Assembly: GCF_027271155.1 (NCBI RefSeq)
Contig: NZ_CP114542.1
Coordinates: forward strand, 310,001 to 374,000
Length of the DNA stretch: 64,000 bases
Direction: 5' to 3'
DNA from: Brevundimonas subvibrioides
Lineage (GTDB): Bacteria > Pseudomonadota > Alphaproteobacteria > Caulobacterales > Caulobacteraceae
In this document: positions 16,048 to 24,903 of the stretch, in pieces
Layout: each line of letters starts with the position of its first letter
Position numbering within the stretch: position 1 is the stretch's first letter
Notes under the pieces: generated by a model
The model's input: the letters and a program-made list of their open reading frames with translations, nothing else
What the model was told of the DNA's origin: nothing
Databases searched by the model: none
Position numbers and translations under genes: made by a program

Positions 16048-18106
16048 TCGGGTTCAACGCCACATGCCGCCGCAGGACTTCCACGCCCTCGGCCATGCGC
16101 CGCTCCCAGGCATCCTGCGACTTGATGTCGGGCAGCCGGCCGCGCTCGTCCCGGAACTTGCGCGCGCGTTTGGCCAGGTCGCGGGCCTCCTCGATTGGAA
16201 TCCCCGCCCGCTTGCCGGCGATGGCCGCCTCGACCTGTTTAAGCATCTGTTCGTTCATCGACTTGGCCAGCACCGAATAGGCCGCCTCGAAGGGGTTGAT
16301 TCCGTCGATCAGATCGATGTCCAGTTCGCGAACGCTCAGGGCGAACCTGCGCACCCCGTCGACAAACGCCGTGCTGCCCTTCAGTTCGGCATCATCAACC
16401 CCCGCTGCCACGGCCTTGGCCTTCTGCGTCATGTTCAGCGCGGCGACGGCGTGCTGGCGGACGGCTTCCTGATCCTCGTCGGTCAGCTCGGGGAAGCGAT
16501 CGCGCACGATCTTTCCCATCCGCTGGACCGTCAATTCCTGCGGGGCGGTCTCGGCGTCGAAGATGCCGCGCTCGACCACCGTCTTGTCCTGCACGAAGGC
16601 GGTGATGATCTCGTTCAGGTCTTCCTGACAGATGCGCTTCGCCTCGGGGCTGGAAGGCGTGACCAGACCCTTGATCTCCATGTGGAACTGGCCGGTCTTC
16701 TCGTTGAAGCCGACGTTGGCGAGGCTGCCGCCCTCCTGATAGCCGGCCGGGCCGTAGTCGAATCCCGGCTTGGGTCCGAGGTCCTTGGGCGTGAAGTCGA
16801 AACGCGGGGCCAGCACCTGTTCCATCAACAAGCTGGCCGCGATGGCCTTCAGGGTGTCGTTCAGAGCGTCGACGACCAGCTCCTGGCTGGCGTCCGGCTC
16901 GGCGATCAGGTTGGTGAATCGGGCCGAGGCCTTGCCCGGTGCGTCACGGGTGGCGCGGCCGATGATCTGGATGATTTCCGTCAGGCTGGAGCGATAGCCG
17001 ACCGTCAGGGCGTGTTCGCACCAGATCCAGTCAAAGCCCTCCTTGGCCATGCCCAGGGCGATGATGATGTCGACATGGTCTCGATCATTGCGATGCGCCG
17101 GGTCCTTCAGCGCCCCGATCACCTTGTCCCGGCGGGGGCCGTCGTCATCGACCAGGTCCGCGACCTTCAGCACCCGCCCGTCAGGCTGACGGATCAGATG
17201 GAATCCCGTTGCCGGGTCCTCGCCCTGCCAGTCGCCCAGGGCGCTCATGATCTCGTTCGCCTCCTTGATCTTGTCGGAGGTGCTTTCGCGGGCGTTGACG
17301 TTGGGGATGTGGACGATGGTTTTCAGGGCCGGATCGAGCACCTTCATGATGCTGTCGAGATAGCTGCCGGCGTAGAAGAAATAGCCGATGTCCAGCGTCT
17401 TCAGGTGCTCATAGCCGTTGAGCTGCTCGTGGTAGGTATAGGTCACGGTGACGAACCGCGCCTCATCGCCGGGGCTAAGAACGGCCTCGGCGTCGCCCCG
17501 GAAATAGGACCCGGTCATGGCCACGATGTGCGCCTTGTCGCGGGCGATGAACTGGGCGAGCTGCGCGCCCAGCCGGTTGTCTGGATTGGCGCTGACATGG
17601 TGGAACTCGTCGACCGCGATCAGGCAGTTGTCGAAGGCCTCGACGCCCAGCTCGTCGACCGCGAAACGGAATGTCGCGTGGGTGCAGACCAGCGCGGTGT
17701 CGCCGCTGGCCAGGAACTCGCCCACGGCCTTGACCTTGGACTTCGCCACGCGCGGCTCGTCGACGCCGGGCGCGTTGCAAAGGTTCCATTGTGGCTTGAC
17801 CGTCCAGTCGGACCAGAAGCCGAATTTCGACAGGGCCTCGTCGGCAAAGCTGCCGCCGATCGAGCGTTCGGGCACCACGATGATCGCCTTGGCGACCCCC
17901 TGATTGTGCAGCTTGTCCAGGGCGATGAACATCAACGCCCGTGACTTGCCAGACGCGGGCGGCGACTTGATCAGCAGATACTGTTCGCCTCGCCGGTCAT
18001 AGGCGCGCTCCTGCATGGCGCGCATACCCATCTCATTGGGCTTGGTTGAGGCCCCGGTCTGGCCGGTGCGCAGGGAGACGGAGGGGATGGTCGAGGTCGT
18101 GGCCAT
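16040..18106 (-). CDS. Superfamily 2 DEAD/DEAH-type helicase, defence-associated
   Basis: A 688-residue ATPase. Walker A is PPASGKS (residues 49-55), motif II is DEFH (166-169), motif III is MTGS (197-200) and motif VI is QIIGRATRD (380-388), so both RecA-like halves appear complete. The long C-terminal region (about 450-688) is helical and family-specific. The architecture resembles the motor subunits of type I and type III restriction enzymes. The ATG lies 5 bases after the methyltransferase stop and the 3' end overlaps the GIY-YIG gene. The whole set is on one transcript by spacing. Confidence 0.88.
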   Translation of the reverse strand: MATTSTIPSVSLRTGQTGASTKPNEMGMRAMQERAYDRRGEQYLLIKSPPASGKSRALMFIALDKLHNQGVAKAIIVVPERSIGGSFADEALSKFGFWSDWTVKPQWNLCNAPGVDEPRVAKSKVKAVGEFLASGDTALVCTHATFRFAVDELGVEAFDNCLIAVDEFHHVSANPDNRLGAQLAQFIARDKAHIVAMTGSYFRGDAEAVLSPGDEARFVTVTYTYHEQLNGYEHLKTLDIGYFFYAGSYLDSIMKVLDPALKTIVHIPNVNARESTSDKIKEANEIMSALGDWQGEDPATGFHLIRQPDGRVLKVADLVDDDGPRRDKVIGALKDPAHRNDRDHVDIIIALGMAKEGFDWIWCEHALTVGYRSSLTEIIQIIGRATRDAPGKASARFTNLIAEPDASQELVVDALNDTLKAIAASLLMEQVLAPRFDFTPKDLGPKPGFDYGPAGYQEGGSLANVGFNEKTGQFHMEIKGLVTPSSPEAKRICQEDLNEIITAFVQDKTVVERGIFDAETAPQELTVQRMGKIVRDRFPELTDEDQEAVRQHAVAALNMTQKAKAVAAGVDDAELKGSTAFVDGVRRFALSVRELDIDLIDGINPFEAAYSVLAKSMNEQMLKQVEAAIAGKRAGIPIEEARDLAKRARKFRDERGRLPDIKSQDAWERRMAEGVEVLRRHVALNPNG

Positions 18107-18111
18107 GGGGC

Positions 18112-20865
18112 TCAGGCAGCGCCTTTCCGTCTCGGGATTTCGGTGGTCATCCTCGTATAGAGCTCGAACAGCTTTTCGAGACGCTCGGTGTCATTGCGGA
18201 AGGTGCGGCCGATGTAGATGCGCTCCAGCGTCTCGTCGTTGCGCTCATGGGCGCGGCGCAGGTCGTCGGGCATGGTCTCGGGATCGTAGAGATCGGCGAT
18301 GGTCGCCGGGTAATGCGCCTCGCGCGTCAGCAAAATGTCCTCGGCGCAGCGGGTCAGGTCGGCCTTGTTCTTCTCAGTCAGGGTCGGGACCGGGAAGGTG
18401 TTCCAGCCGAGGGTGTTGGAGTACGCGAAGTCGGTCCGCGTGCGACCGCAGACAGTGCCAATCCAAACCCTGTGAATCTTGGAGGTCAGGATCGACAGAA
18501 TATGGATCGGCGCATCGTACAGCGCGAAGTTTTGGCTGCTAACTATCGAACCAGACTGCATCACTCCCGCCGGGAGGTAATCCCGGCGTTCGGACGTTAT
18601 TCTTGGCATCACCAACGCCCGCTCATTTCCCGTTTGGCGAATCTCACCAAACGCAAATGGCTTCGCCGCCAAATCTTTCGTCGCCGCTCTGTTGGATTCC
18701 AATCGCCCCAAGCGCACTCGCTCAAAGCGCCCGTTCAGCCACACAAACCGCCTCGCTTCTTCATATTCGTGGGCAAGCACCCAAATGCAGAATTTCTCCA
18801 GCCCATTTATGAACTCATGCGATCCAACGAATGGTCTAATGAATTTTGAAGGGACGCCTTCACGCCATGCGTCCAAGGCTTCGGCCTTGGAAAGCAACAA
18901 CTCCCCGCCATCATTCGGCATGTTCCCGAACAACATCTCAGGCAGGCCGGATAACGCACGCCGAGTAGCCGACACCTCAATGTTGGGCCCGGCTATTAGG
19001 TAGCCATTGATGTTATCGGCCGCCTTCGATGTCAGTGCTCCGGATTCGGCACTAAAGAGATAGCAGGTTCCTGAGGATCGGTTGTCGAGCCCAACAATCG
19101 AAACGGTCACACCCGCGTTGTTAGATGCCAGGTTCGCCCACAAGAATGATGTATGAGCAAAATATATTCTAACTCCAATTCCGAAAATGGGAGGCCACAG
19201 AGCCTCCACCTGCCGGCCTTGGTTGATCGAATTTGTAGTCACAAAGGCCGCGCGACCCGCGTTTGATGCAATATACTTAGCCGCCTTAGCAAACCAACCA
19301 CTTACGTAATCTAGAATACTTGTGTTGTCGGAAAGAGTCGTAAAGGCCTTTTCAAGATCGCCCTTCTGCTCAGCGGTCTGCTGTTGACTCCCCCGGTATG
19401 GCGGGTTGCCACATATGTACGTTTCGCCCCCTTCGTTCTCGAAGTCGATCTCGGCCTGATCCAGCGGCGTGCTGAACAGATCATCGCCACGGAGCTTCAC
19501 GGCCGCCCCCGTCGGCGGACAGACACTCAGCCAATCCAACCTCAAGGCGTTGTCGCAGGTGATCCAGTTCTGCGCATCCAACGGCAGAAAATCGGCCAGT
19601 GCTTCTCTCTGCCCGCGATAGACCACGTCGCTCTGGTACTCAGCGATGATCAAGGCCAGGCGGGCGATCTCGGCCGGGAAGTCGCGCAGTTCGATGCCCC
19701 GGTAGTTGGTCAGAGGGATGTCGCTGCGCCGGTCGGGCTCGCCGCGCCGGCGGTTGATCTCGGCCTCGATCCTCCGCATCTCCTTGTAGGCGATGACCAG
19801 GAAGTTGCCGGACCCGCAGGCCGGGTCGAACACCCGGATTTTCGCCATCCGCTTGCGCAGATTCAACAGGCTGCGGCCGTTGTCGCCGGCCTCTTCCAGC
19901 TGTGCGGTCAGGTCGTCGAGGAACAGCGGGTTGAGGACCTTCAGGATGTTCGGCACGCTGGTGTAGTGCATGCCCAGCGCGCCGCGCTCCTCGTCGTCGG
20001 CGACGGCCTGGATCATCGAACCGAAGATGTCCGGATTGATCTCCTGCCAGTTCAGGCTGGCGGCCCGCAGCAGATAGGTCCGCGCGATCTTGCTGAACCG
20101 GGGGCATTCTCCGGCGTCGGCGAACAGACCGCCGTTCACATAGGGAAACCGGTCTGCCCAGCTTTTGATGCCGGCAGCGGCGCGCCGGTCACCATGGGTG
20201 GCCATGGCGCGGAACAACTCGGCGAGGATCTCGTGGGTGTTGTCCCCGTCGCTCATCTGCTCGACGGTTTTCGAGAACAGCTTGCTCGGGAAAATCCCGG
20301 TGTCCTCGGCGAACATGCAGAAGATCAGCCGGGCCATCAGATGGTTCAGCTCCGGCCGACGCTCGGCACCCGCCCAGTCCGGATTGTCCTTCAACAGCTC
20401 GACATACAGCTTGTTCAGCCGGCCGGTGGCCTTGATGTCGACCGGGTTGTCCTTGATCTGCCGGACGGTCGAAATGCCGGCCAGGGGCAGGAAGAAGCCG
20501 AAATGGTCGGCCAAGGCCGGATAGGCGCAGGCCAGCGGATCGCCGGTCGCCAGTTCCTCGGCCTCCAGCACGACCCCGTCGGTGGCCAGGATGAACTTGA
20601 CCTTGTTGGCCGCCGTCTTCGGGCTGGCCCGCAGGGCGTTCAGGGTCCCGGCGACCTGACCCTCGGCGCAGACGGCCATGTGGATGTTGTTGCGTTGAAG
20701 CACCCCGCCGGCGACGTCCGACGCATTGCCCGACCCCGCCCGCAGCCGCTGCACCGTGACGGCCTTGTTGCCGAAGGCAGTCAGGAAGGCGAACGGAAAC
20801 TCGGACGCGTCAAAGGGGGCGGCGGCCAGCTCGGAAACAGCTTCCTCGATCTCGACTGCGTTCAC
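18112..20865 (-). CDS. Class I DNA methyltransferase (adenine-N6 type, MmeI/YeeA-like)
   Basis: A 917-residue protein. SAM-binding motif I is FDPACGSGNF (about 345-354) and catalytic motif IV is NPPY in GNPPYRGS (about 487-490), the adenine-N6 pattern. The helical segment with LMARLIFCMFAEDTGIF (about 185) and the overall length resemble MmeI-like proteins. I see no clear PD-(D/E)xK nuclease motif at the N-terminus, so cleavage probably depends on partner proteins. The region coding residues about 500-770 is less GC-rich than its neighbours, as expected for an exchanged target-recognition domain. The GTG start is preceded by AGGTGA. It likely protects self DNA and sets the specificity of the cassette. 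Confidence 0.9.
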   Translation of the reverse strand: MNAVEIEEAVSELAAAPFDASEFPFAFLTAFGNKAVTVQRLRAGSGNASDVAGGVLQRNNIHMAVCAEGQVAGTLNALRASPKTAANKVKFILATDGVVLEAEELATGDPLACAYPALADHFGFFLPLAGISTVRQIKDNPVDIKATGRLNKLYVELLKDNPDWAGAERRPELNHLMARLIFCMFAEDTGIFPSKLFSKTVEQMSDGDNTHEILAELFRAMATHGDRRAAAGIKSWADRFPYVNGGLFADAGECPRFSKIARTYLLRAASLNWQEINPDIFGSMIQAVADDEERGALGMHYTSVPNILKVLNPLFLDDLTAQLEEAGDNGRSLLNLRKRMAKIRVFDPACGSGNFLVIAYKEMRRIEAEINRRRGEPDRRSDIPLTNYRGIELRDFPAEIARLALIIAEYQSDVVYRGQREALADFLPLDAQNWITCDNALRLDWLSVCPPTGAAVKLRGDDLFSTPLDQAEIDFENEGGETYICGNPPYRGSQQQTAEQKGDLEKAFTTLSDNTSILDYVSGWFAKAAKYIASNAGRAAFVTTNSINQGRQVEALWPPIFGIGVRIYFAHTSFLWANLASNNAGVTVSIVGLDNRSSGTCYLFSAESGALTSKAADNINGYLIAGPNIEVSATRRALSGLPEMLFGNMPNDGGELLLSKAEALDAWREGVPSKFIRPFVGSHEFINGLEKFCIWVLAHEYEEARRFVWLNGRFERVRLGRLESNRAATKDLAAKPFAFGEIRQTGNERALVMPRITSERRDYLPAGVMQSGSIVSSQNFALYDAPIHILSILTSKIHRVWIGTVCGRTRTDFAYSNTLGWNTFPVPTLTEKNKADLTRCAEDILLTREAHYPATIADLYDPETMPDDLRRAHERNDETLERIYIGRTFRNDTERLEKLFELYTRMTTEIPRRKGAA

Positions 20866-20967
20866 GCACTCACCTGACTATCATCGATTCCGCGACGGTG
20901 GTGCCGGTGGTTGTCTCCAGCGACTCACCTCAAGCGCGATCCGATTGCTGATCCGGATTAGCAGCCC

Positions 20968-22071
20968 CTATCGGGTCGCGCCAACCACCGAGCCCGCCAG
21001 AGTGGATTCCAGCCGCGCCAGCCGCGCCTCAACCGAATCCGGGGCGCGGGCCGTATCCAGGCTCCGGATCAGAGTCGCCTGCCGGTGCGAGGCCACGGCA
21101 CCATAGCTCGTGAAGGTGGTCAGCACGTTTTCATGGCCAAGGTTCTGCGACCACGCCTTGAACTCCTCCGGTGAACGGCACGCCCGTTCGCCGAGCTGGA
21201 CGAGGGTGTCGCGGATCGAATGCGGCTTGAAATAAGGCAGGCCCGCCGCCGTGAACCCTTCGCGGAAGATCCGCCGGATCGGCTCGGCCGTGCTCCAGTG
21301 TTGGCGCTCCAGTCCGGCCACGACGAACCCACCCTCAGGTCCGACCGCCATCCGGGTCGCCGGGAACACCGGATCCGCCTCGCTCCACAGCAAGGTGCCG
21401 CGCAGGTGGTCAATCCAGTCGGTGACGATCTCCAGCGCCTGACCGCCGACCGGGAAGAACCAGGTCGAAAAGGTCTTGGAGAACTTCGTGTTCACCTCGC
21501 GCGCGTCCTGATCTAGCCGCCCCTGGGCCAGATCGACGTGTTTCAGCTTGATCGACGCCAGCGCACCGTCGCGGGCCCCGGTCAGGAGGCTGAATGCAAC
21601 CAAGGCCCGGTCGCGGCGCTGGACGTCGGTCTCTGCCGGCATGGCGGTCAGGACATGGTGTACCTGTTCCAGAGTCGGGAACGACTTCTCCCGAACCGCC
21701 TTGGCGATGCGAACGTCCTTCTCCGCCAGATTGAAATAGTCTGCGTCCGAATAGCTGATCCGTCTCTTGTAGCCAGGCTGATCGGCCAGCCAGATGAAAA
21801 AGCTGCGGAGCGCGGACAGGGTCGAGTGGACCGTGGCGCGGCTCAGACGCTCGCCGGTGCGGGCGCTGACCTGGTCGTCCAGCTTGCGCTTGAAGGCCAC
21901 CGCCTGTTCGCGATGAAACCGGCTGAACTCCTTGTGCCCGGTCGCCTCTTCGAAGCGGCTTAGCGCCTTGGCGACCTCGTCGACGGACTTGTCGTTCCGC
22001 CGGCGCGCCTCGCGCAAATAGCTGAAATAGGACCGCTTGATCCGCTCGTTCGCTGGGTTGTTCCTGGCCAT
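20968..22071 (-). CDS. Tyrosine recombinase/integrase within the cassette
   Basis: About 367 residues from the ATG at 22071 (AAGGAC upstream); the longer frame to 22311 overlaps the previous gene and looks noncoding. An N-terminal SAM-like DNA-binding domain (about 15-110) precedes the catalytic domain, with the Arg in TGARDGALASIKL, HSIRDTL (HxxR) and the LGHENVLTTFTSYG box with the Tyr nucleophile. It is distinct from the P4-type integrase at 23504-24724. It sits between the HTH/zinc-ribbon gene (17 bases) and the methyltransferase (102 bases), so it may mobilise this module or rearrange DNA within it. Confidence 0.88.
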   Translation of the reverse strand: MARNNPANERIKRSYFSYLREARRRNDKSVDEVAKALSRFEEATGHKEFSRFHREQAVAFKRKLDDQVSARTGERLSRATVHSTLSALRSFFIWLADQPGYKRRISYSDADYFNLAEKDVRIAKAVREKSFPTLEQVHHVLTAMPAETDVQRRDRALVAFSLLTGARDGALASIKLKHVDLAQGRLDQDAREVNTKFSKTFSTWFFPVGGQALEIVTDWIDHLRGTLLWSEADPVFPATRMAVGPEGGFVVAGLERQHWSTAEPIRRIFREGFTAAGLPYFKPHSIRDTLVQLGERACRSPEEFKAWSQNLGHENVLTTFTSYGAVASHRQATLIRSLDTARAPDSVEARLARLESTLAGSVVGATR

Positions 22072-22088
22072 GGTCGTCCGTCCTTGTC

Positions 22089-22556
22089 CTATGTACATTT
22101 CAGGGAGGGGGCCGTCCCCTCTGCTATGCGCGGCGCTGCCTCCACGACACGGACTGCGATTCCGGGCAGGACGACCGGGACAGCCTCGAGCCGCGTGCGT
22201 CGATGCATGGTTGATCCGCAGACCTCGCAGTGGGCTCGGAGGTTGCCGGTCCCGGCCTTGCCGACGATGAAATCGGCCATGCCCAAAGCAGGGGCGCGCG
22301 GCTCGCGGCATTTGAAGCAGTAGAGCGAGCCGGTGGGGCAGGGCCGTTTGGCGGCGGTCCTGCGGGTATCAAGGAAGGCCCTCAGGACCTTCCCCTGGAC
22401 CAGAACGGGTCGACCACCGTCGATGGCGACCAAACCCCCGCCGTTCAGCCAGGACCGAACGGTATTGCGATGCAGGCCGTACAGGCGGGCGATCTCCTCG
22501 ACCGTATAGCTGCGATGGATCTTGGCCAGGTTGGGATTGAGGCGCGTGCGCGACAC
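22089..22556 (-). CDS. HTH and zinc-ribbon protein of the island
   Basis: A 155-residue protein starting with GTG. A helix-turn-helix of the resolvase/MerR-like kind (YTVEEIARLYGLHRNTVRSW, about residues 17-36) is followed by a two-Cys-pair motif (CFKC near residue 80 and CEVC near 110) that should bind zinc. It lies 10 bases after the excisionase-like gene and 17 bases before the recombinase. I infer a DNA-binding accessory or regulator for the recombinase; the family is not named with certainty. The C-terminal 40 residues have no recognisable motif. Confidence 0.72.
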   Translation of the reverse strand: MSRTRLNPNLAKIHRSYTVEEIARLYGLHRNTVRSWLNGGGLVAIDGGRPVLVQGKVLRAFLDTRRTAAKRPCPTGSLYCFKCREPRAPALGMADFIVGKAGTGNLRAHCEVCGSTMHRRTRLEAVPVVLPGIAVRVVEAAPRIAEGTAPSLKCT

Positions 22557-22566
22557 CTGGCTGCCC

Positions 22567-22731
22567 TCACTGACTTCCCAGCAGACGCCGGATCGAATCG
22601 ACCTTGATGAGCGTCCGCCGCCCCATCTTGACGGTCTCCAGCCGCCCGTCCCGGATCAGGGCATAGACGGAGGTGCGACCGAGGCTGAGGGCCTTGGCGG
22701 TGTCGTTGATCGAAGCAGCGATGATTTCCAT
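22567..22731 (-). CDS. Excisionase/AlpA-like small DNA-binding protein
   Basis: A 54-residue protein read directly from the sequence. It begins MEIIAASINDTAKALSLGR and continues TSVYALIRDGRLETVKMGRR and TLIKVDS, ending with a basic helix (IRRLLGSQ). This is the classic winged helix-turn-helix of excisionases (HTH_17 type). It is the first gene of the one-directional cassette, 10 bases upstream of the HTH/zinc-ribbon gene. It probably acts as recombination directionality factor or repressor for one of the two integrases. Confidence 0.85.
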   Translation of the reverse strand: MEIIAASINDTAKALSLGRTSVYALIRDGRLETVKMGRRTLIKVDSIRRLLGSQ

Positions 22732-22834
22732 GATGCAGGTTCCTCGAACACTGGCGGGTGCCAGCGAATGCAGGAACGAGTGTCGGTCGCCGGGTCGAGG
22801 TTAGCTGCCGGGAAGCGCCGGAAACCGCCGGAAT

Positions 22835-23464
22835 CTATTTTCCGGCGTTCCGCAGGCGACGCAGGACGGCCTTTGCTGTCTCCTGAACGGTGGTTCGTGC
22901 AGGAGCCTCCAGACCCCGTGCCACCAATCGGTCGGCGACGCTGGAAATGAGCTCGTCAGTCCCGCGCGCGCCCGACCCCTCCGGTATTCCCTCTTCGTGA
23001 ATCAAGCTGGCCAGCTCAGCGACCCATTCCGGCCAAAGTGCCGACATAGGGCGACCCCTCGTGTCTTTGCCCGGGTCGGGTTCGGGCCGACGCTGCTCCA
23101 CCCGCGATGCCCCCACCATCCGATCGACGTCTTCTCGGTGAAAGCGCACCCCGAACGTTTGGTATTGAACGGTATTCTTGATCTAGGTTTCGAAGTCGCC
23201 CAGTTCCCAATTCTGCGTCAGAGCGTCGTGACCCTCGGCCCACCAGAAGCCCGAAGGAACGTCGCAGTCCGGGTGCCGCTGAGTGCGGTTGATGATCATC
23301 AAGGCGCAATGTGCTCTCAACAGTCCGGCATGTGCGCGTTTTGCCAAGGCAATGTGAGACGTAGGCGAAAGCGTCGCCTCCCGGACCCGTTTGATGGTCT
23401 CGGCTGCGCTGATCCAGTCGTCGTCTCTGAATCCTTGAGGCTCTTCGCCAGCGTCATCAGTCAC
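22835..23464 (-). pseudogene. Island gene split by an in-frame amber codon
   Basis: From the ATG at 23464 the frame codes 93 residues ending GDFET, then TAG at 23183-23181, then continues in the same frame (IKNTVQYQTFGVRFHREDVD) to a stop at 22835. Read through, it is a 209-residue protein; the amber sits where Trp would fit (TGG to TAG). The N-terminal half has ISAAETIKRVREAT and FWWAEGHDALTQNW, and the C-terminal half is helical. Similar proteins occur in alphaproteobacterial islands, to my recollection, without known function. Annotating the halves separately (23183-23464 and 22835-23149 from GTG) would be misleading. Programmed readthrough is possible but less likely. Confidence 0.7.
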
Positions 23465-23503
23465 CCAAGGAACTAGCCACGCCGAGCCAACGTTTTCAAG
23501 AAC

Positions 23504-24724
23504 TCAACCCTGTCTCGCGAGCGGCACGACCTCCCCACCCGTGCGAAGGCGATCGAGATAGTCGCTCCACCACTGCGCCATCAGCACGCGTTCCTGCCAG
23601 TGAGCGCCCCGGTGGTATGCCGCCCGGACGAGGTCCTTGCCCTTGTGGGCCAGGGCGCGCTCGATGGCGTCGGGCGACCATTTGCCGGACTCATTGAGGA
23701 GAGTGCTCGCGGTCGAACGGAAGCCGTGCGCCGTCATCTCGTCACCGGTGTAACCCAGCCGGCGCAGGGCAGCGTTGACGGTGTTCTCGGACATAGGGTC
23801 GAAGCGTGACCGGATGGACGGGAAGACATACCGGCCATCGCCGGTCAGGCCGGCGGCGTCGCGCAAGATCGCAACGGCCTGGACGGACAGCGGAACAGCA
23901 TGTTCCATGCGGGCCTTCATCTTTTCGGCCGGGATGCGCCAGACGGCCGCGTCGAGGTCGATCTCGCTCCATTCCGCTCGGCGCAGTTCTCCGGGTCGAA
24001 CAAACACCAGCGGAGAAAGCTGGAGCGCGAGTTTCGTCAACGGCAGACCCTCATATCCGTCGATGTCGCGAAGCAGTTCTCCGACGCGCTTCGGCTCGAG
24101 GATGGCGGCGAGGTTTTTGGGTCTGCGATTCGAAAGAGCGCCACGCAGGTCGCGCGTCGGGTCAGTGGTCGCGATCTGGTTGGCGACCGCGTAGCGGAAC
24201 ACCTGACCGATGAACTGAAGCGTCCGGTGGGCCTTCTCGTCATTCTTGGCGGCCTCGAACGGCCGGACGGCGTCCAGCACTTCGCAGGGCTGAATCTCGG
24301 ATATGGGCCGCCCGCCGAGGCTCCGCTCCACAAGCCTGATGAACCATTCGCGCTTGATCACGGTAGCGTCGGACAGACCATCACGCCGGTTCTTGGCGAT
24401 GTAGTCCTTGGCCACCGCGCTGAATGTATTGTCAGCACTCACCTTGGCGGCGCGCTTGTCCCGGCGCTTCTTGTCGGCCGGATCGACCCCGCTGGCGACC
24501 AGAGACCGCGCCCTGTCCCTCAGTTCGCGGGCCTCTTTCAGGCTGATCTCGGGATAGCCGCCGAACGACAGCTTCTTCTCCAGCCCACCGGAAGCGCGGA
24601 ATTTCATTCGCCAAAGCCGCCCGCCGGCCGGGGTCACCTGAAGATAGAGGCCCTTTTCGTCCGAAACCTTATAGGCCCGATCGCGGGGCTTGAGGGCACG
24701 GATGGCTGAGTCGGTCAGGGCCAA
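23504..24724 (-). CDS. P4-type tyrosine integrase of the tRNA-Thr island
   Basis: A 406-residue integrase with the DUF4102 N-terminal arm-binding domain (ALTDSAIRALKPRDRAYKV, and GLYLQVTPAGGRLWRMKFR), a core-binding domain, and a catalytic domain containing FVRPGELRRAEW (Arg), HGFRSTAS (HxxR) and ALAHKGKDLVRAAYHRG (His and Tyr). The start is TTG at 24724, where the family consensus begins, without a strong ribosome-binding site. The gene reads away from the tRNA and lies 165 bases from it, the standard arrangement for islands inserted at tRNA 3' ends. An inverted copy of the GGCCCCC arm repeat overlaps its first codons. Confidence 0.93.
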   Translation of the reverse strand: MALTDSAIRALKPRDRAYKVSDEKGLYLQVTPAGGRLWRMKFRASGGLEKKLSFGGYPEISLKEARELRDRARSLVASGVDPADKKRRDKRAAKVSADNTFSAVAKDYIAKNRRDGLSDATVIKREWFIRLVERSLGGRPISEIQPCEVLDAVRPFEAAKNDEKAHRTLQFIGQVFRYAVANQIATTDPTRDLRGALSNRRPKNLAAILEPKRVGELLRDIDGYEGLPLTKLALQLSPLVFVRPGELRRAEWSEIDLDAAVWRIPAEKMKARMEHAVPLSVQAVAILRDAAGLTGDGRYVFPSIRSRFDPMSENTVNAALRRLGYTGDEMTAHGFRSTASTLLNESGKWSPDAIERALAHKGKDLVRAAYHRGAHWQERVLMAQWWSDYLDRLRTGGEVVPLARQG

Positions 24725-24726
24725 TT

Positions 24727-24776
24727 TGGGGGCCTTTTTCTAAGGGCCTCCGCGAAGGCCCCCACAAGGGCCCCCA
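24727..24776 (+). repeat. Right integrase arm-type repeats
   Basis: AAGGCCCCCA at 24755-24764, AAGGGCCCCCA at 24766-24776 and the inverted copy TGGGGGCCTT at 24727-24736 form a cluster next to the integrase start. They match the pair at 14791-14812 at the other end of the island. Confidence 0.65.
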
Positions 24777-24888
24777 GTTTCGGCCGATTATCGGCGAACA
24801 CTGACGACCGCCAGCACCCAACCGAAGCCCTAGTATGCTATATTTTATTGGTTTTTTCAACCACCGGCGCACATCGGCGATCAATGTG

Positions 24889-24903
24889 GTGGTGCCGCTT
24901 AGG
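24889..24903 (+). other. Putative right attachment site in the tRNA-Thr 3' end
   Basis: GTGGTGCCGCTTAGG covers the encoded CCA, the acceptor 3' strand and the first T-arm bases of the tRNA. It pairs with the one-base-shorter copy at 14716-14729. Integrases of this class normally recombine in the tRNA 3' half, which supports the location; the exact crossover cannot be read from the sequence. Confidence 0.5.

Noticed and set aside
15875..17944. A 689-residue plus-strand frame antisense to the helicase, and a 497-residue one (19384-20877) antisense to the methyltransferase
   Set aside because: These are shadows of GC-rich codon use; the minus-strand genes have complete motifs and overlapping starts.
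23016..23309. A 97-residue minus-strand frame within the amber-interrupted gene
   Set aside because: It is in a different phase from the interrupted protein, and both halves of the latter continue each other in one phase, which is a better explanation.
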